Of a stretch of DNA of 36,843 nucleotides, positions 18,674 through 31,165 are shown one piece after another. The stretch's first letter is position 1. Every line of letters starts with the position of its first letter. The position numbers and the translations under genes were made by a program. Source of the stretch: Nemertoderma westbladi (Eukaryota; Xenacoelomorpha; Nemertodermatida; Nemertodermatidae); contig JAUCBJ010006908.1 of NCBI GenBank assembly GCA_032718475.1, positions 1 through 36,843 on the forward strand. Reading direction: 5' to 3'. Below the pieces are notes generated by a model, which ran no database searches, was not told where the DNA came from, and was given only the letters and a program-made list of their open reading frames with translations.

Positions 18674-20699
18674 GTGACGGGATCCAACGGAGTTGGCAGT
18701 ATGAATCCCGACCGGTGTGTGTTATACGCGTCGTCGCGTCACGGAGTTGGCAGTATGGATCCCGACCGGTGTGTGTTATACGCGTCGCCGCGTCCGTGAC
18801 GGGATCCAACGGAGTTGGCAGTATGAATCCCGACCGGTGTGTGTTATACGCGTCGCCGCGTCCGTGACGGGATCCAATGGAGTTGGCAGTATGAATCCCG
18901 ACCGGTGTGTGTTATACGCGTCGCCGCGTCCGTGACGGGATCCAATGGAGTTGGCAGTATGAATCCCGACCGGTGTGTGTTATACGCGTCGCCGCGTCCG
19001 TACGGGATCCAACGGAGTTGGCAGTATGAATCCCGACCGGTGTGTGTTATACGCGTCGTCGCGTCACGGAGTTGGCAGTATGGATCCCGACCGGTGTGTG
19101 TTATACGCGTCGCCGCGTCCGTGACGGGATCCAATGGAGTTGGCAGTATGAATCCCGACCGGTGTGCGTTATACGCGTCGCCGCGTCCGTGACGGGATCC
19201 AATGGAGTTGGCAGTATGAATCCCGACCGGTGTGTGTTATACGCGTCGCCGCGTCCGTGACGGGATCCAACGGAGTTGGCAGTATGAATCCCGACCGGTG
19301 TGTGTTATACGCGTCGCCGCGTCACAGAGTTGGCAGTATGGATCCCGACCGGTGTGTGTTATACGCGTCGCCGCGTCCGTGACGGGATCCAACGGAGTTG
19401 GCAGTATGAATCCCGACCGGTGTGTGTTATACGCGTCGCCGCGTCCGTGACGGGATCCAACGGAGTTGGCAGTATGAATCCCGACCGGTGTGTGTTATAC
19501 GCGTCGCCGCGTCCGTGACGGGATCCAACGGAGTTGGCAGTATGAATCCCGACCGGTGTGTGTTATACGCGTCGCCGCGTCCGTGACGGGATCCAACGGA
19601 GTTGGCAGTATGAATCCCGACCGGTGTGTGTTATACGCGTCGCCGCGTCACAGAGTTGGCAGTATGGATCCCGACCGGTGTGTGTTATACGCGTCGCCGC
19701 GTCCGTGACGGGATCCAACGGAGTTGGCAGTATGAATCCCGACCGGTGTGTGTTATACGCGTCGCCGCGTCCGTGACGGGATCCAACGGAGTTGGCAGTA
19801 TGAATCCCGACCGGTGTGTGTTATACGCGTCGCCGCGTCCGTGACGGGATCCAACGGAGTTGGCAGTATGGATCCCGACCGGTGTGTGTTATACGCGTCG
19901 CCGCGTCCGTGACGGGATCCAACGGAGTTGGCAGTATGAATCCCGACCGGTGTGTGTTATACGCGTCGCCGCGTCCGTGACGGGATCCAACGGAGTTGGC
20001 AGTATGAATCCCGACCGGAGTGTGTTATACGCGTCGCCGCGTCCGTGACGGGATCCAACGGAGTTGGCAGTATGAATCCCGACCGGAGTGTGTTATACGC
20101 GTCGCCGCGTCCGTGACGGGATCCAACGGAGTTGGCAGTATGAATCCCGACCGGTGTTTGTGTTATACGCGTCGCCGCGTCACGGAGTTGGCAGTATGGA
20201 TCCCGACCGGTGTGTGTTATACGCGTCGCCGCGTCCGTGACGGGATCCAACGGAGTTGGCAGTATGAATCCCGACCGGTGTGTGTTATACGCGTCGCCGC
20301 GTCCGTGACGGGATCCAACGGAGTTGGCAGTATGAATCCCGACCGGTGTGTGTTATACGCGTCGCCGCGTCCGTGACGGGATCCAACGGAGTTGGCAGTA
20401 TGAATCCCGACCGGTGTGTGTTATACGCGTCGCCGCGTCCGTGACGGGATCCAACGGAGTTGGCAGTATGAATCCCGACCGGTGTGTGTTATACGCATCG
20501 CCGCGTCACGGAGTTGGCAGTATGGATCCCGACCGGTGTGTGTTATACGCGTCGCCGCGTCCGTGACGGGATCCAACGGAGTTGGCAGTATGAATCCCGA
20601 CCGGTGTGTGTTATACGCGTCGCCGCGTCCGTGACGGGATCCAACGGAGTTGGCAGTATGAATCCCGACCGGTGTGTGTTATACGCGTCGCCGCGTCCG

Positions 20700-21622
20700 T
20701 ACGGGATCCAACGGAGTTGGCAGTATGGATCCCGACCGGTGTGTGTTATACGCGTCGCCGCGTCCGTGACGGGATCCAACGGAGTTGGCAGTATGAATCC
20801 CGACCGGTGTGTGTTATACGCGTCGCCGCGTCCGTGACGGGATCCAACGGAGTTGGAAGTATGGATCCCGACCGGTGTGTGTTATACGCGTCGCCGCGTC
20901 CGTACGGGATCCAACGGAGTTGGCAGTATGGATCCCGACCGGTGTGTGTTATACGCGTCGCCCCGTCCGTGACGGGATCCAACGGAGTTGGCAGTATGAA
21001 TCCCGACCGGTGTGTGTTATACGCGTCGTCGCGTCACGGAGTTGGCAGTATGGATCCCAACCGGTGTGTGTTATACGCGTCGCCCCGTCCGTGACGGGAT
21101 CCAACGGAGTTGGCAGTATGAATCCCGACCGGTGTGTGTTATACGCGTCGCCGCGTCCGTGACGGGATCCAACGGAGTTGGCAGTATGAATCCCGACCGG
21201 TGTGTGTTATACGCGTCGCCGCGTCCGTGACGGGATCCAACGGAGTTGGCAGTATGAATCCCGACCGGTGTGTGTTATACGCGTCGCCGCGTCCGTGACG
21301 GGATCCAACGGAGTTGGCAGTATGGATCCCGACCGGTGTGTGTTATACGCGTCGCCGCGTCCGTACGGGATCCAACGGAGTTGGCAGTATGGATCCCGAC
21401 CGGTGTGTGTTATACGCGTCGCCCCGTCCGTGACGGGATCCAACGGAGTTGGCAGTATGAATCCCGACCGGTGTGTGTTATACGCGTCGTCGCGTCACGG
21501 AGTTGGCAGTATGGATCCCAACCGGTGTGTGTTATACGCGTCGCCCCGTCCGTGACGGGATCCAACGGAGTTGGCAGTATGAATCCCGACCGGTGTGTGT
21601 TATACGCATCGCCGCGTCCGTG
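20700..21622 (+). repeat. 461-bp higher-order repeat, two tandem copies
   Basis: The pattern of full and short units, including CGTACGGG, GCCCCGTCC and TATGGATCCCAACC variants, recurs with a 461-bp shift (for example 20746-20982 versus 21207-21443). Ends are approximate. Confidence 0.8.
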
Positions 21623-21854
21623 ACGGGATCCAATGGAGTTGGCAGTATGAATCCCGACCGGTGTGTGTTATACGCGTCGCCCCGTCCGTGACGGGATCCA
21701 ACGGAGTTGGCAGTATGAATCCCGACCGGTGTTTGTGTTATACGCGTCGCCGCGTCACGGAGTTGGCAGTATGAATCCCGACCGGTGTGTGTTATACGCG
21801 TCGCCGCGTCCGTGACGGGATCCAACGGAGTTGGCAGTATGAATCCCGACCGGT

Positions 21855-22440
21855 GTGTGTTATACGCGTCGCCGCGTCTGTGACGGGATCCAACGGAGTT
21901 GGCAGTATGGATCCCGACCGGTGTGTGTTATACGCGTCGCCGCGTCCGTGACGGGATCCAACGGAGTTGGCAGTATGAATCCCGACCGGTGTGTGTTATA
22001 CGCGTCGCCGCGTCACGGAGTTGGCAGTATGGATCCCGACCGGTGTGTGTTATACGCGTCGCCGCGTCTGTGACGGGATCCAACGGAGTTGGCAGTATGG
22101 ATCCCGACCGGTGTGTGTTATACGCGTCGCCGCGTCCGTGACGGGATCCAACGGAGTTGGCAGTATGAATCCCGACCGGTGTGTGTTATACGCGTCGCCG
22201 CGTCACGGAGTTGGCAGTATGGATCCCGACCGGTGTGTGTTATACGCGTCGCCGCGTCCGTGACGGGATCCAACGGAGTTGGCAGTATGGATCCCGACCG
22301 GTGTGTGTTATACGCGTCGCCGCGTCCGTGACGGGATCCAACGGAGTTGGCAGTATGAATCCCGACCGGTGTGTGTTATACGCGTCGCCGCGTCATGGAG
22401 TTGGCAGTATGGATCCCGACCGGTGTGTGTTATACGCGTC
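21855..22440 (+). repeat. 190-bp higher-order repeat (68+68+54), about three copies
   Basis: The same variant order recurs at 21899, 22089 and 22279. The middle copies share the TCTGTGACGGG variant. Confidence 0.8.
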
Positions 22441-25388
22441 GCCGCGTCCGTGACGGGATCCAACGGAGTTGGCAGTATGAATCCCGACCGGTGTGTGTTA
22501 TACGCGTCGCCGCGTCCGTGACGGGATCCAACGGAGTTGGCAGTATGAATCCCGACCGGTGTGTGTTATACGCGTCGCCGCGTCCGTGACGGGATCCAAC
22601 GGAGTTGGCAGTATGAATCCCGACCGGTGTGTGTTATACGCGTCGCCGCGTCCGTGACGGGATCCAACGGAGTTGGCAGTATGAATCCCGACCGGTGTGT
22701 GTTATACGCGTCGCCGCGTCCGTGACGGGATCCAACGGAGTTGGCAGTATGAATCCCGACCGGAGTGTGTTATACGCGTCGCCGCGTCCGTGACGGGATC
22801 CAACGGAGTTGGCAGTATGGATCCCGACCAGTGTGTGTTATACGCGTCGCCCCTTCTGTGACGGGATCCAACGGAGTTGGCAGTATGAATCCCGACCGGA
22901 GTGTGTTATACGCGTCGCCGCGTCCGTGACGGGATCCAACGGAGTTGGCAGTATGGATCCCGACCGGTGTGTGTTATACGCGTCGCCGCGTCACGGAGTT
23001 GGCAGTATGGATCCCGACCGGTGTGTGTTATACGCGTCGCCGCGTATGTGACGGGATCCAACGGAGTTGGCAGTATGAATCCCGACCGGTGTGTGTTATA
23101 CGCGTCGCCGCGTCCGTGACGGGATCCAACGGAGTTGGCAGTATGAATCCCGACCGGTGTGTGTTATACGCGTCGCCCCGTCCGTGACGGGATCCAACGG
23201 AGTTGGCAGTATGGATCCCGACCGGTGTGTGTTATACGCGTCGCCGCGTCCGTGACGGGATCCAACGGAGTTGGCAGTATGGATCCCGACCGGTGTGTGT
23301 TATACGCGTCGCCGCGTCCGTGACGGGATCCAACGGAGTTGGCAGTATGGATCCCGACCGGTGTGTGTTATACACGTCCCCGCGTCCGTGACGGGATCCA
23401 ACGGAGTTGGCAGTATGAATCCCGACCGGTGTGTGTTATACGCGTCGCCGCGTCCGTGACGGGATCCAACGGAGTTGGCAGTATGGATCCCGACCGGTGT
23501 GTGTTATACGCGTCGCCGCGTCCGTGACGGGATCCAACGGAGTTGGCAGTATGGATCCCGACCGGTGTGTGTTATACGCGTCGCCGCGTCCGTGACGGGA
23601 TCCAACGGAGTTGGCAGTATGAATCCCGACCGGTGTGTGTTATACGCGTCGCCGCGTCACGGAGTTGGCAGTATGAATCCCGACCGGTGTGTGTTATACG
23701 CGTCGCCGAGTCCGTGACGGGATCCAACGGAGTTGGCAGTATGAATCCCGACCGGTGTGTGTTATACGCGTCGCCGCGTCACGGAGTTGGCAGTATGGAT
23801 CCCGACCGGTGTGTGTTATACGCGTCGCCGCGTCCGTGACGGGATCCAACGGAGTTGGCAGTATGGATCCCGACCGGTGTGTGTTATACGCGTCGCCGCG
23901 TCACGGAGTTGGCAGTATGGATCCCGACCGGTGTGTGTTATACGCGTCGCCGCGTCCGTGACGGGATCCAACGGAGTTGGCAGTATGGATCCCGACCGGT
24001 GTGTGTTATACGCGTCGCCGCGTCACGGAGTTGGCAGTATGGATCCCGACCGGTGTGTGTTATACGCGTCGCCGCGTCCGTGACGGGATCCAACGGAGTT
24101 GGCAGTATGAATCCCGACCGGTGTGTGTTATACGCGTCGCCGCGTCCGTGACGGGATCCAACGGAGTTGGCAGTATGAATCCCGACCAGAGTGTGTTATA
24201 CGCGTCGCCGCGTCCGTGACGGGATCCAACGGAGTTGGCAGTATGAATCCCGACCGGAGTGTGTTATACGCGTCGCCGCGTCCGTGACGGGATCCAACGG
24301 AGTTGGCAGTATGAATCCCGACCAGAGTGTGTTATACGCGTCGCCGCGTCCGTGACGGGATCCAACGGAGTTGGCAGTATGAATCCCGACCGGAGTGTGT
24401 TATACGCGTCGCCGCGTCCGTGACGGGATCCAACGGAGTTGGCAGTATGAATCCCGACCGGTGTGTGTTATACGCGTCGCCGCGTCCGTGACGGGATCCA
24501 ACGGAGTTGGCAGTATGAATCCCGACCGGTGTGTGTTATACGCGTCGCCGCGTCCGTGACGGGATCCAACGGAGTTGGCAGTATGAATCCCGACCAGAGT
24601 GTGTTATACGCGTCGCCGCGTCCGTGACGGGATCCAACGGAGTTGGCAGTATGGATCCCGACCGGTGTGTGTTATACGCGTCGCCGCGTCTGTGACGGGA
24701 TCCAACGGAGTTGGCAGTATGAATCCCGACCGGAGTGTGTTATACGCGTCGCCGCGTCCGTGACGGGATCCAACGGAGTTGGCAGTATGAATCCCGACCG
24801 GAGTGTGTTATACGCGTCGCCGCGTCCGTGACGGGATCCAACGGAGTTGGCAGTATGAATCCCGACTGGTGTGTGTTATACGCGTCGCCGCGTCCGTGAC
24901 GGGATCCAACGGAGTTGGCAGTATGGATCCCGACCGGTGTGTGTTATACGCGTCGCCGCGTCACGGAGTTGGCAGTATGGATCCCGACCGGTGTGTGTTA
25001 TACGCGTCGCCGCGTCCGTGACGGGATCCAACGGAGTTGGCAGTATGGATCCCGACCGGTGTGTGTTATACGCGTCGCCGCGTCACGGAGTTGGCAGTAT
25101 GGATCCCGACCGGTGTGTGTTATACGCGTCGCCGCGTATGTGACGGGATCCAACGGAGTTGGCAGTATGAATCCCGACCGGTGTGTGTGTTATACGCGTC
25201 GCCGCGTCCGTGACGGGATCCAACGGAGTTGGCAGTATGAATCCCGACCGGTGTGTGTTATACGCGTCGCCCCGTCCGTGACGGGATCCAACGGAGTTGG
25301 CAGTATGGATCCCGACCGGTGTGTGTTATACGCGTCGCCGCGTCCGTGACGGGATCCAACGGAGTTGGCAGTATGAATCCCGACCGGT

Positions 25389-26040
25389 GTGTGTTATACG
25401 CGTCGCCCCGTCCGTGACGGGATCCAACGGAGTTGGCAGTATGAATCCCGACCGGAGTGTGTTATACGCGTCGCCGCGTCCGTGACGGGATCCAACGGAG
25501 TTGGCAGTATGGATCCCGACCGGTGTGTGTTATACGCGTCGCCGCGTCGCGGAGTTGGCAGTATGGATCCCGACCGGTGTGTGTTATACGCGTCGCCGCG
25601 TATGTGACGGGATCCAACGGAGTTGGCAGTATGAATCCCGACCGGTGTGTGTGTTATACGCGTCGCCGCGTCCGTGACGGGATCCAACGGAGTTGGCAGT
25701 ATGAATCCCGACCGGTGTGTGTTATACGCGTCGCCCCGTCCGTGACGGGATCCAACGGAGTTGGCAGTATGAATCCCGACCGGAGTGTGTTATACGCGTC
25801 GCCGCGTCCGTGACGGGATCCAACGGAGTTGGCAGTATGGATCCCGACCGGTGTGTGTTATACGCGTCGCCGCGTCACGGAGTTGGCAGTATGGATCCCG
25901 ACCGGTGTGTGTTATACGCGTCGCCGCGTATGTGACGGGATCCAACGGAGTTGGCAGTATGAATCCCGACCGGTGTGTGTGTTATACGCGTCGCCGCGTC
26001 CGTGACGGGATCCAACGGAGTTGGCAGTATGAATTCCGAC
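25389..26040 (+). repeat. 328-bp higher-order repeat, two copies
   Basis: A block with the GCCCCGTCC, CCGGAGTGTG, CGCGTATGTGACGG and GGTGTGTGTGTTATA variants recurs with a 328-bp shift (25389 and 25717). An earlier related block starts near 25061. Confidence 0.75.
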
Positions 26041-26088
26041 CGGTGTGTGTTATACGCGTCGCCCCGTCCGTGACGGGATCCAACGGAG

Positions 26089-26680
26089 TTGGCAGTATGG
26101 ATCCCGACCGGTGTGTGTTATACGCGTCGCCGCGTCCGTGACGGGATGCAACGGAGTTGGCAGTATGGATCCCGACCGGTGTGTGTTATACGCGTCGCCA
26201 CGTCCGTGACGGGATCCAACGGAGTTGGCAGTATGGATCCCGACCGGTGTGTGTTATACGCGTCGCCGCGTCCGTGACGGGATCCAACGGAGTTGGCAGT
26301 ATGGATCCCGACCGGTGTGTGTTATACGCGTCGCCGCGTCCGTGACGGGATCCAACGGAGTTGGCAGTATGGATCCCGACCGGTGTGTGTTATACGCGTC
26401 GCCGCGTCCGTGACGGGATCCAACGGAGTTGGCAGTATGGATCCCGACCGGTGTGTGTTATACGCGTCGCCGCGTCCGTGACGGGATCCAACGGAGTTGG
26501 CAGTATGGATCCCGACCGGTGTGTGTTATACGCGTCGCCGCGTCCGTGACGGGATCCAACGGAGTTGGCAGTATGGATCCCGACCGGTGTGTGTTATACG
26601 CGTCGCCGCGTCCGTGACGGGATCCAACGGAGTTGGCAGTATGGATCCCGACCGGTGTGTGTTATACGCGTCGCCGCGTC
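26089..26680 (+). repeat. Homogeneous run of 68-bp units, all of the GGATCCCG type
   Basis: Eight to nine successive full-length units share TATGGATCCCG with hardly any other variation, the most homogeneous part of the satellite. This suggests the most recent local amplification. Confidence 0.75.
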
Positions 26681-27187
26681 ATGGAGTTGGCAGTATGGAT
26701 CCCGACCGGTGTGTGTGTTATATACGTCGCCGCGTCTGTAGGCTGCCGGGATCCAACGGAGTTGGCAGTATGGATCCCGAACAGTGTGTGTTATACGCAT
26801 CGCCGCGTCACGGAGTTGGCAGTATGGATCCCGACTGGTGTGTGTTATACGCGTCGCCGCGTCACGGAGTTGGCAGTATGAATCCCGACCGGTGTGTGTG
26901 TTATACGCGTCGCTGCGTCACGGAGTTGGCAGTATGGATCCCGACCGGTGTGTGTTATACGCGTCGCCGCGTCATGGAGTTGGCAGTATGAATCCCGACC
27001 AGTGTGTGTTATACGCGTCGCCGCGTCACGGAGTTGGCAGTATGAATCCCGACCGGTGTGTGTTATACGCGTCGCCGCGTCACGGAGTTGGCAGTATGAA
27101 TTCCGACCAGTGTGTGTTATACGCGTCGCCGCGTCACGGAGTTGGCAGTATGAATTCCGACCGGTGTGTGTTATACGCGTCGCCGCG
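26680..27187 (+). repeat. 508-bp block duplicated 2,869 bp downstream, first copy
   Basis: It carries rare variants (CGTCATGGAG, TCTGTAGGCTGCC, TACGCATCGCC, TATGAATTCCGACC) in an order that recurs at 29549-30056. Confidence 0.8.
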
Positions 27188-27599
27188 TCACGGAGTTGGC
27201 AGTATGGATCCCGACCGGTGTGTGTTATACGCGTCGCCGCGTCTGTGACGGGATCCAACGGAGTTGGCAGTATGGATCCCGACCGGTGTGTGTTATACTC
27301 GTCGCCGCGTCACGGAGTTGGCAGTATGAATCCCGACCGGTGTGTGTTATACGCGTCGCCGCGTCCGTGACGGTATCCAACGGAGTTGGCAGTATGGATC
27401 CCGACCGGTGTTTGTGTTATACGCGTCGCCGCGTCACGGAGTTGGCAGTATGGATCCCGACCGGTGTGTGTTATACGCGTCGCCCGACGGGATCCAACGG
27501 AGTTGGCAGTATGAATCCCGACCGGTGTGTGTTATACGCGTCGCCGCGTCCGTGACGGGATCCAACGGAGTTGGCAGTATGGATCCCGACCGGTGTGTG

Positions 27600-28843
27600 T
27601 TATACGCGTCGCCCGACGGGATCCAACAGAGTTGGCAGTATGGATCCCGACCGGTGTGTGTTATATGCGTCGCCCGACGGGATCCAACGGAGTTGGCAGT
27701 ATGGATCCCGACCGGTGTGTGTTATACGCGTCGCCCGACGGGATCCAATGGAGTTGGCAGTATGGATCCCGACCGGTGTTTGTGTTATACGCGTCGCCGC
27801 GTCACGGAGTTGGCAGTATGGATCCCGACCGGTGTGTGTTATACGCGTCGTCGCGTCACGGAGTTGGCAGTATGAATCCCGACCGGTGTGTGTTATACGC
27901 GTCGCCGCGTCACGGAGTTGGCAGTATGTATCCCGACCGGTGTGTGTTATACGCGTCGCCGCGTCACGGAGTTGGCAGTATGGATCCCGACCGGTGTGTG
28001 TTATACGCGTCATCGCGTCACGGAGTTGGCAGTATGGATCCCGACCGGTGTGTGTTATACGCGTCGTCGCGTCACGGAGTTGGCAGTATGGATCCCGACC
28101 GGTGTGTGTTATACGCGTCGCCGCGTCCGTGACGGGATCCAACGGAGTTGGCAGTAATGAATCCCGACCGGTGTGTGTTATACGCGTCGCCCGACGGGAT
28201 CCAACGGAGTTGGCAGTATGGATCCCGACCGGTGTGTGTTATACGCGTCGCCCGACGGGATCCAACAGAGTTGGCAGTATGAATCCCGACCGGTGTTTGT
28301 TATACGCGTCGCCCGACAGGATCCAACGGAGTTGGCAGTATGGATCCCGACCGGTGTGTGTTATACGCGTCGCCCGACGGGATCCAACGGAGTTGGCAGT
28401 ATGGATCCCGACCGGTGTTTGTGTTATACGCGTCGCCGCGTCACGGAGTTGGCAGTATGGATCCCGACCAGTGTGTGTTATACGCGTCGTCGCGTCACGG
28501 AGTTGGCAGTATGAATCCCGACCGGTGTGTGTTATACGCGTCGCCGCGTCACGGTGTTGGCAGTATGGATCCCGACCAGTGTGTGTTATACGCGTCGCCG
28601 CGTCACGGAGTTGGCAGTATGGATCCCGACCGGTGTGTGTTATACGCGTCGTCGCGTCACGGAGTTGGCAGTATGGATCCCGACCAGTGTGTGTTATACG
28701 CGTCGTCGCGTCACGGAGTTGGCAGTATGGATCCCGACCGGTGTGTGTTATACGCGTCGCCTCGTCCGTGACGGGATCCAACGGAGTTGGCAGTAATGAA
28801 TCCCGACCGGTGTGTGTTATACGCGTCGCCCGACGGGATCCAA
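27600..28843 (+). repeat. 639-bp higher-order repeat, two copies, with 61-bp units
   Basis: The series of CGTCGCCCGACGGG (61-bp) units followed by 54-bp units recurs with a 639-bp shift (27600 and 28239), and a partial third copy follows near 28800. Both copies end in the odd AGTAATGAATCCCG variant. Confidence 0.8.
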
Positions 28844-29548
28844 CGGAGTTGGCAGTATGGATCCCGACCGGTGTGTGTTATACGCGTCGCCCGACGGGAT
28901 CCAACAGAGTTGGCAGTATGAATCCCGACCGGTGTTTGTGTTATACGCGTCGCCGCGTCACGGAGTTGGCAGTATGGATCCCGACCGGTGTGTGTTATAC
29001 GCGTCGCCGCGTCTGTGACGGGATCCAACGGAGTTGGCAGTAATGAATCCCGACTGGTGTGTGTTATACGCGTCGCCCGACGGGATCCAACGGAGTTGGC
29101 AGTATGGATCCCGACCGGTGTGTGTTATACGCGTCGCCCGACGGGATCCAACGGAGTTGGCAGTATGGATCCCGACCGGTGTGTGTTATACGCGTCGCCG
29201 CGTCACGGAGTTGGCATTATGGATCCCGACCGGTGTGTGTGTTATACGCGTCGCCGCGTCTGTAGGCTGCCGGGATCCAACGGAGTTGGCAGTATGGATC
29301 CCGACCGGTGTGTGTTATACGCGTCGCCGCGTCACGGAGTTGGCAGTATGGATCCCGACCGGTGTGTGTTATACGCGTCGCCGCGTCACGGAGTTGGCAG
29401 TATGAATCCCGACTGGTGTGTGTTATACGCGTCGCCGCGTCACGGAGTTGGCAGTATGGATCCCGACCGGTGTGTGTTATACGCGTCGCCGCGTCACGGA
29501 GTTGGCAGTATGGATCCCGACCGGTGTGTGTTATACGCGTCGCCGCGT

Positions 29549-30056
29549 CATGGAGTTGGCAGTATGGATCCCGACCGGTGTGTGTGTTATACACGTCGCC
29601 GCGTCTGTAGGCTGCCGGGATCCAACGGAGTTGGCAGTATGGATCCCGACCAGTGTGTGTTATACGCATCGCCGCGTCACGGAGTTGGCAGTATGGATCC
29701 CGACTGGTGTGTGTTATACGCGTCGCCGCGTCACGGAGTTGGCAGTATGAATCCCGACCGGTGTTTGTGTTATACGCGTCGCTGCGTCACGGAGTTTGCA
29801 GTATGGATCCCGACCGGTGTGTGTTATACGCGTCGCCGCGTCATGGAGTTGGCAGTATGAATCCCGACCAGTGTGTGTTATACGCGTCGCCGCGTCACGG
29901 AGTTGGCAGTATGAATCCCGACCGGTGTGTGTTATACGCGTCGCCGCGTCACGGAGTTGGCAGTATGAATTCCGACCAGTGTGTGTTATACGCGTCGCCG
30001 CGTCACGGAGTTGGCAGTATGAATTCCGACCGGTGTGTGTTATACGCGTCGCCGCG
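29549..30056 (+). repeat. 508-bp block, second copy
   Basis: Second copy of 26680-27187 with a few substitutions (for example GAGTTTGCAG near 29793). It places the same rare variants close to the right end of the array. Confidence 0.8.
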
Positions 30057-30253
30057 TCAAGGAGTTGGCAGTATGAATCCCGACCGGTGTTTGTGTTATA
30101 CGCGTCGCCGCGTCTGTAGGCTGCCGGGATCCAACGGAGTTGGCAGTATGAATCCCGACCGGTGTGTGTTATACGCGTCGCCGCGTCACGGAGTTGGCAG
30201 TATGAATCCCAACTGGTGTGTGTGTTATACGCGTCGTCGCGTCCGTAGGCTGC

Positions 30254-30585
30254 TAAAGCTGTAGTCTGGATATAAAAGGCCGAAAGGCTGTTGAAATAAC
30301 TGAGTTTTTACTGTCAGTCGTTATAATCACAGAACATAATAATAGCACAGTCAGAACATAATAGCACGGTAGTGATGACGGTTAAAAACCGTTCCGGTCT
30401 CACAAGTGTATAGAAACCAACTGAATCAGAATCAATAAGTTCAACGGTTATATTATTAACACATATTACTCACCTCTACTCTACTGAGTGGCCTGTCCAA
30501 TAGATGCGCTCTAATCACTTCCAATGTGTTTCCCACCCATCATTGGCTTAACCTGATTAATTGTCACCTCGCCACTCCCGCTTGC
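30254..30585. other. Spacer right of the satellite, with a TATA-like word
   Basis: Contains TATAAAAGGCCGAAAGGC near 30271 and two near-copies of CAGAACATAATAATAGCACAG (near 30331 and 30353). It has an LTR-like look, but I find no matching second LTR or primer-binding site, so no element is called. Confidence 0.4.
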
Positions 30586-31165
30586 CTACTACTAGGATCG
30601 GTATGCTGCATTGCAGCTGCATTTTTAAGAATGCTGTGCCGGCTTATCGACAAAATTGCACCGCCACAACTCCCTATCACCCATGACATTTGCTAGATCA
30701 TCCGCATCTTCAAGGCCAGTGTCCTTTAAGATGCGTCTCAAGAAAGTCATGGGCTGTCCACCATGCTTATTCACTCCATGAGGCTGCCAAAGTACAAGAT
30801 TATGCACTGGCTGGTCCTCACGGCGAAAGCAATGTCCTGCAAAGCGGAGGCGATTTTGTTCTAGTGTCAAGCTTGGGGGAACCAATGAGACACCTCCAAT
30901 GTTATATAGTGTCTGGTTGGAGATGTGTGCTTTGTACTTGACACAATGAACCCGGCCTATCATTCTTGTGAATGTGCCATCCAGAGATTTGGTGTCCTCA
31001 GCCATTAGAGCCCAGCATGGACTCCCATAGAGGAGTACTGGAACTACTGCTGCTCTAAATAATCGTACCTTAAGTTTCCGATTAATTCTCGTTGACTTCC
31101 AAATCCTGGAAAGCCTATTCAAGGCTACCCATGCCTTTCCCTTACGTATTCGAAGGTCCTCACCT
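30586..31165 (-). mobile_element. 5'-truncated RTE-like LINE, copy 3
   Basis: Reverse complement of the last ~580 bp of the RTE family, ending (minus strand) in CCGATCCTAGTAGTAG at 30586. Homology to copies 1 and 2 stops at AGGTGAGGACC near 31165, where unrelated DNA begins. No target duplication is apparent. Confidence 0.82.
30625..31165 (-). pseudogene. RTE-like RT C-terminal fragment (copy 3)
   Basis: The frame is open from the truncation point to TAA at 30627-30625 and carries LNRLSRIWKS, LLYGSPCWAL and RLRFAGHCFRRED as in copies 1 and 2. All RT catalytic motifs are missing. It differs from copy 1 by only a few residues (for example MIGRVHCVKYKAH for MLRRVHCVKYNSH), so the three copies are of similar, young age. 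Confidence 0.82.

Larger units (their letters stand above)
18674..30253 (+). repeat. 68-bp CpG-rich satellite array (11.6 kb)
   Basis: The full unit (68 bp) begins GTGACGGGATCCAACGGAGT, passes through TTGGCAGTATGAATCCCGAC and CGGTGTGTGTTATACGCGTC, and ends GCCGCGTCC. A 54-bp type lacks the 14 bases of the TCCGTGACGGGATCCA portion, and a 61-bp type joins CGTCGCC straight to CGACGGG. Units alternate between TATGAATCCCG and TATGGATCCCG. Some right-hand units carry TCTGTAGGCTGCC instead of TCCGTGAC, and the array ends in CCGTAGGCTGC. I estimate 180-190 units. The unit is rich in CpG (ACGCGTCGCCGCGTCCG) in an otherwise AT-rich region. Reading frames of up to 490 codons arise because 54 is a multiple of 3 and few units carry stops; I do not regard them as genes. 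Confidence 0.96.

Noticed and set aside
18690-18715. Pol III B-box (tRNA-like) in the satellite unit, because AGTATGAATCC resembles GGTTCGAATCC.
   Set aside because: Several mismatches at key positions, no A-box and no cloverleaf; probably chance.
18674-30253. CRISPR array.
   Set aside because: Units are contiguous satellite monomers without unique spacers, in a eukaryotic genome, and there are no cas genes.
18658-30264. Dozens of overlapping ORFs of 60-490 codons on both strands in the 68-bp satellite (Cys/Val/Arg-rich, repeating VCVIRVAAS and RCVLYASPR).
   Set aside because: They arise in several frames at once from a stop-poor tandem unit; 54-bp units keep phase and lengthen frames. No domain, start context or gene-like codon pattern supports translation.
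30254-30480. LTR of a retrotransposon, suggested by TATAAAAGG and repeated CAGAACATAAT.
   Set aside because: No second LTR, primer-binding site or polypurine tract found in the window.
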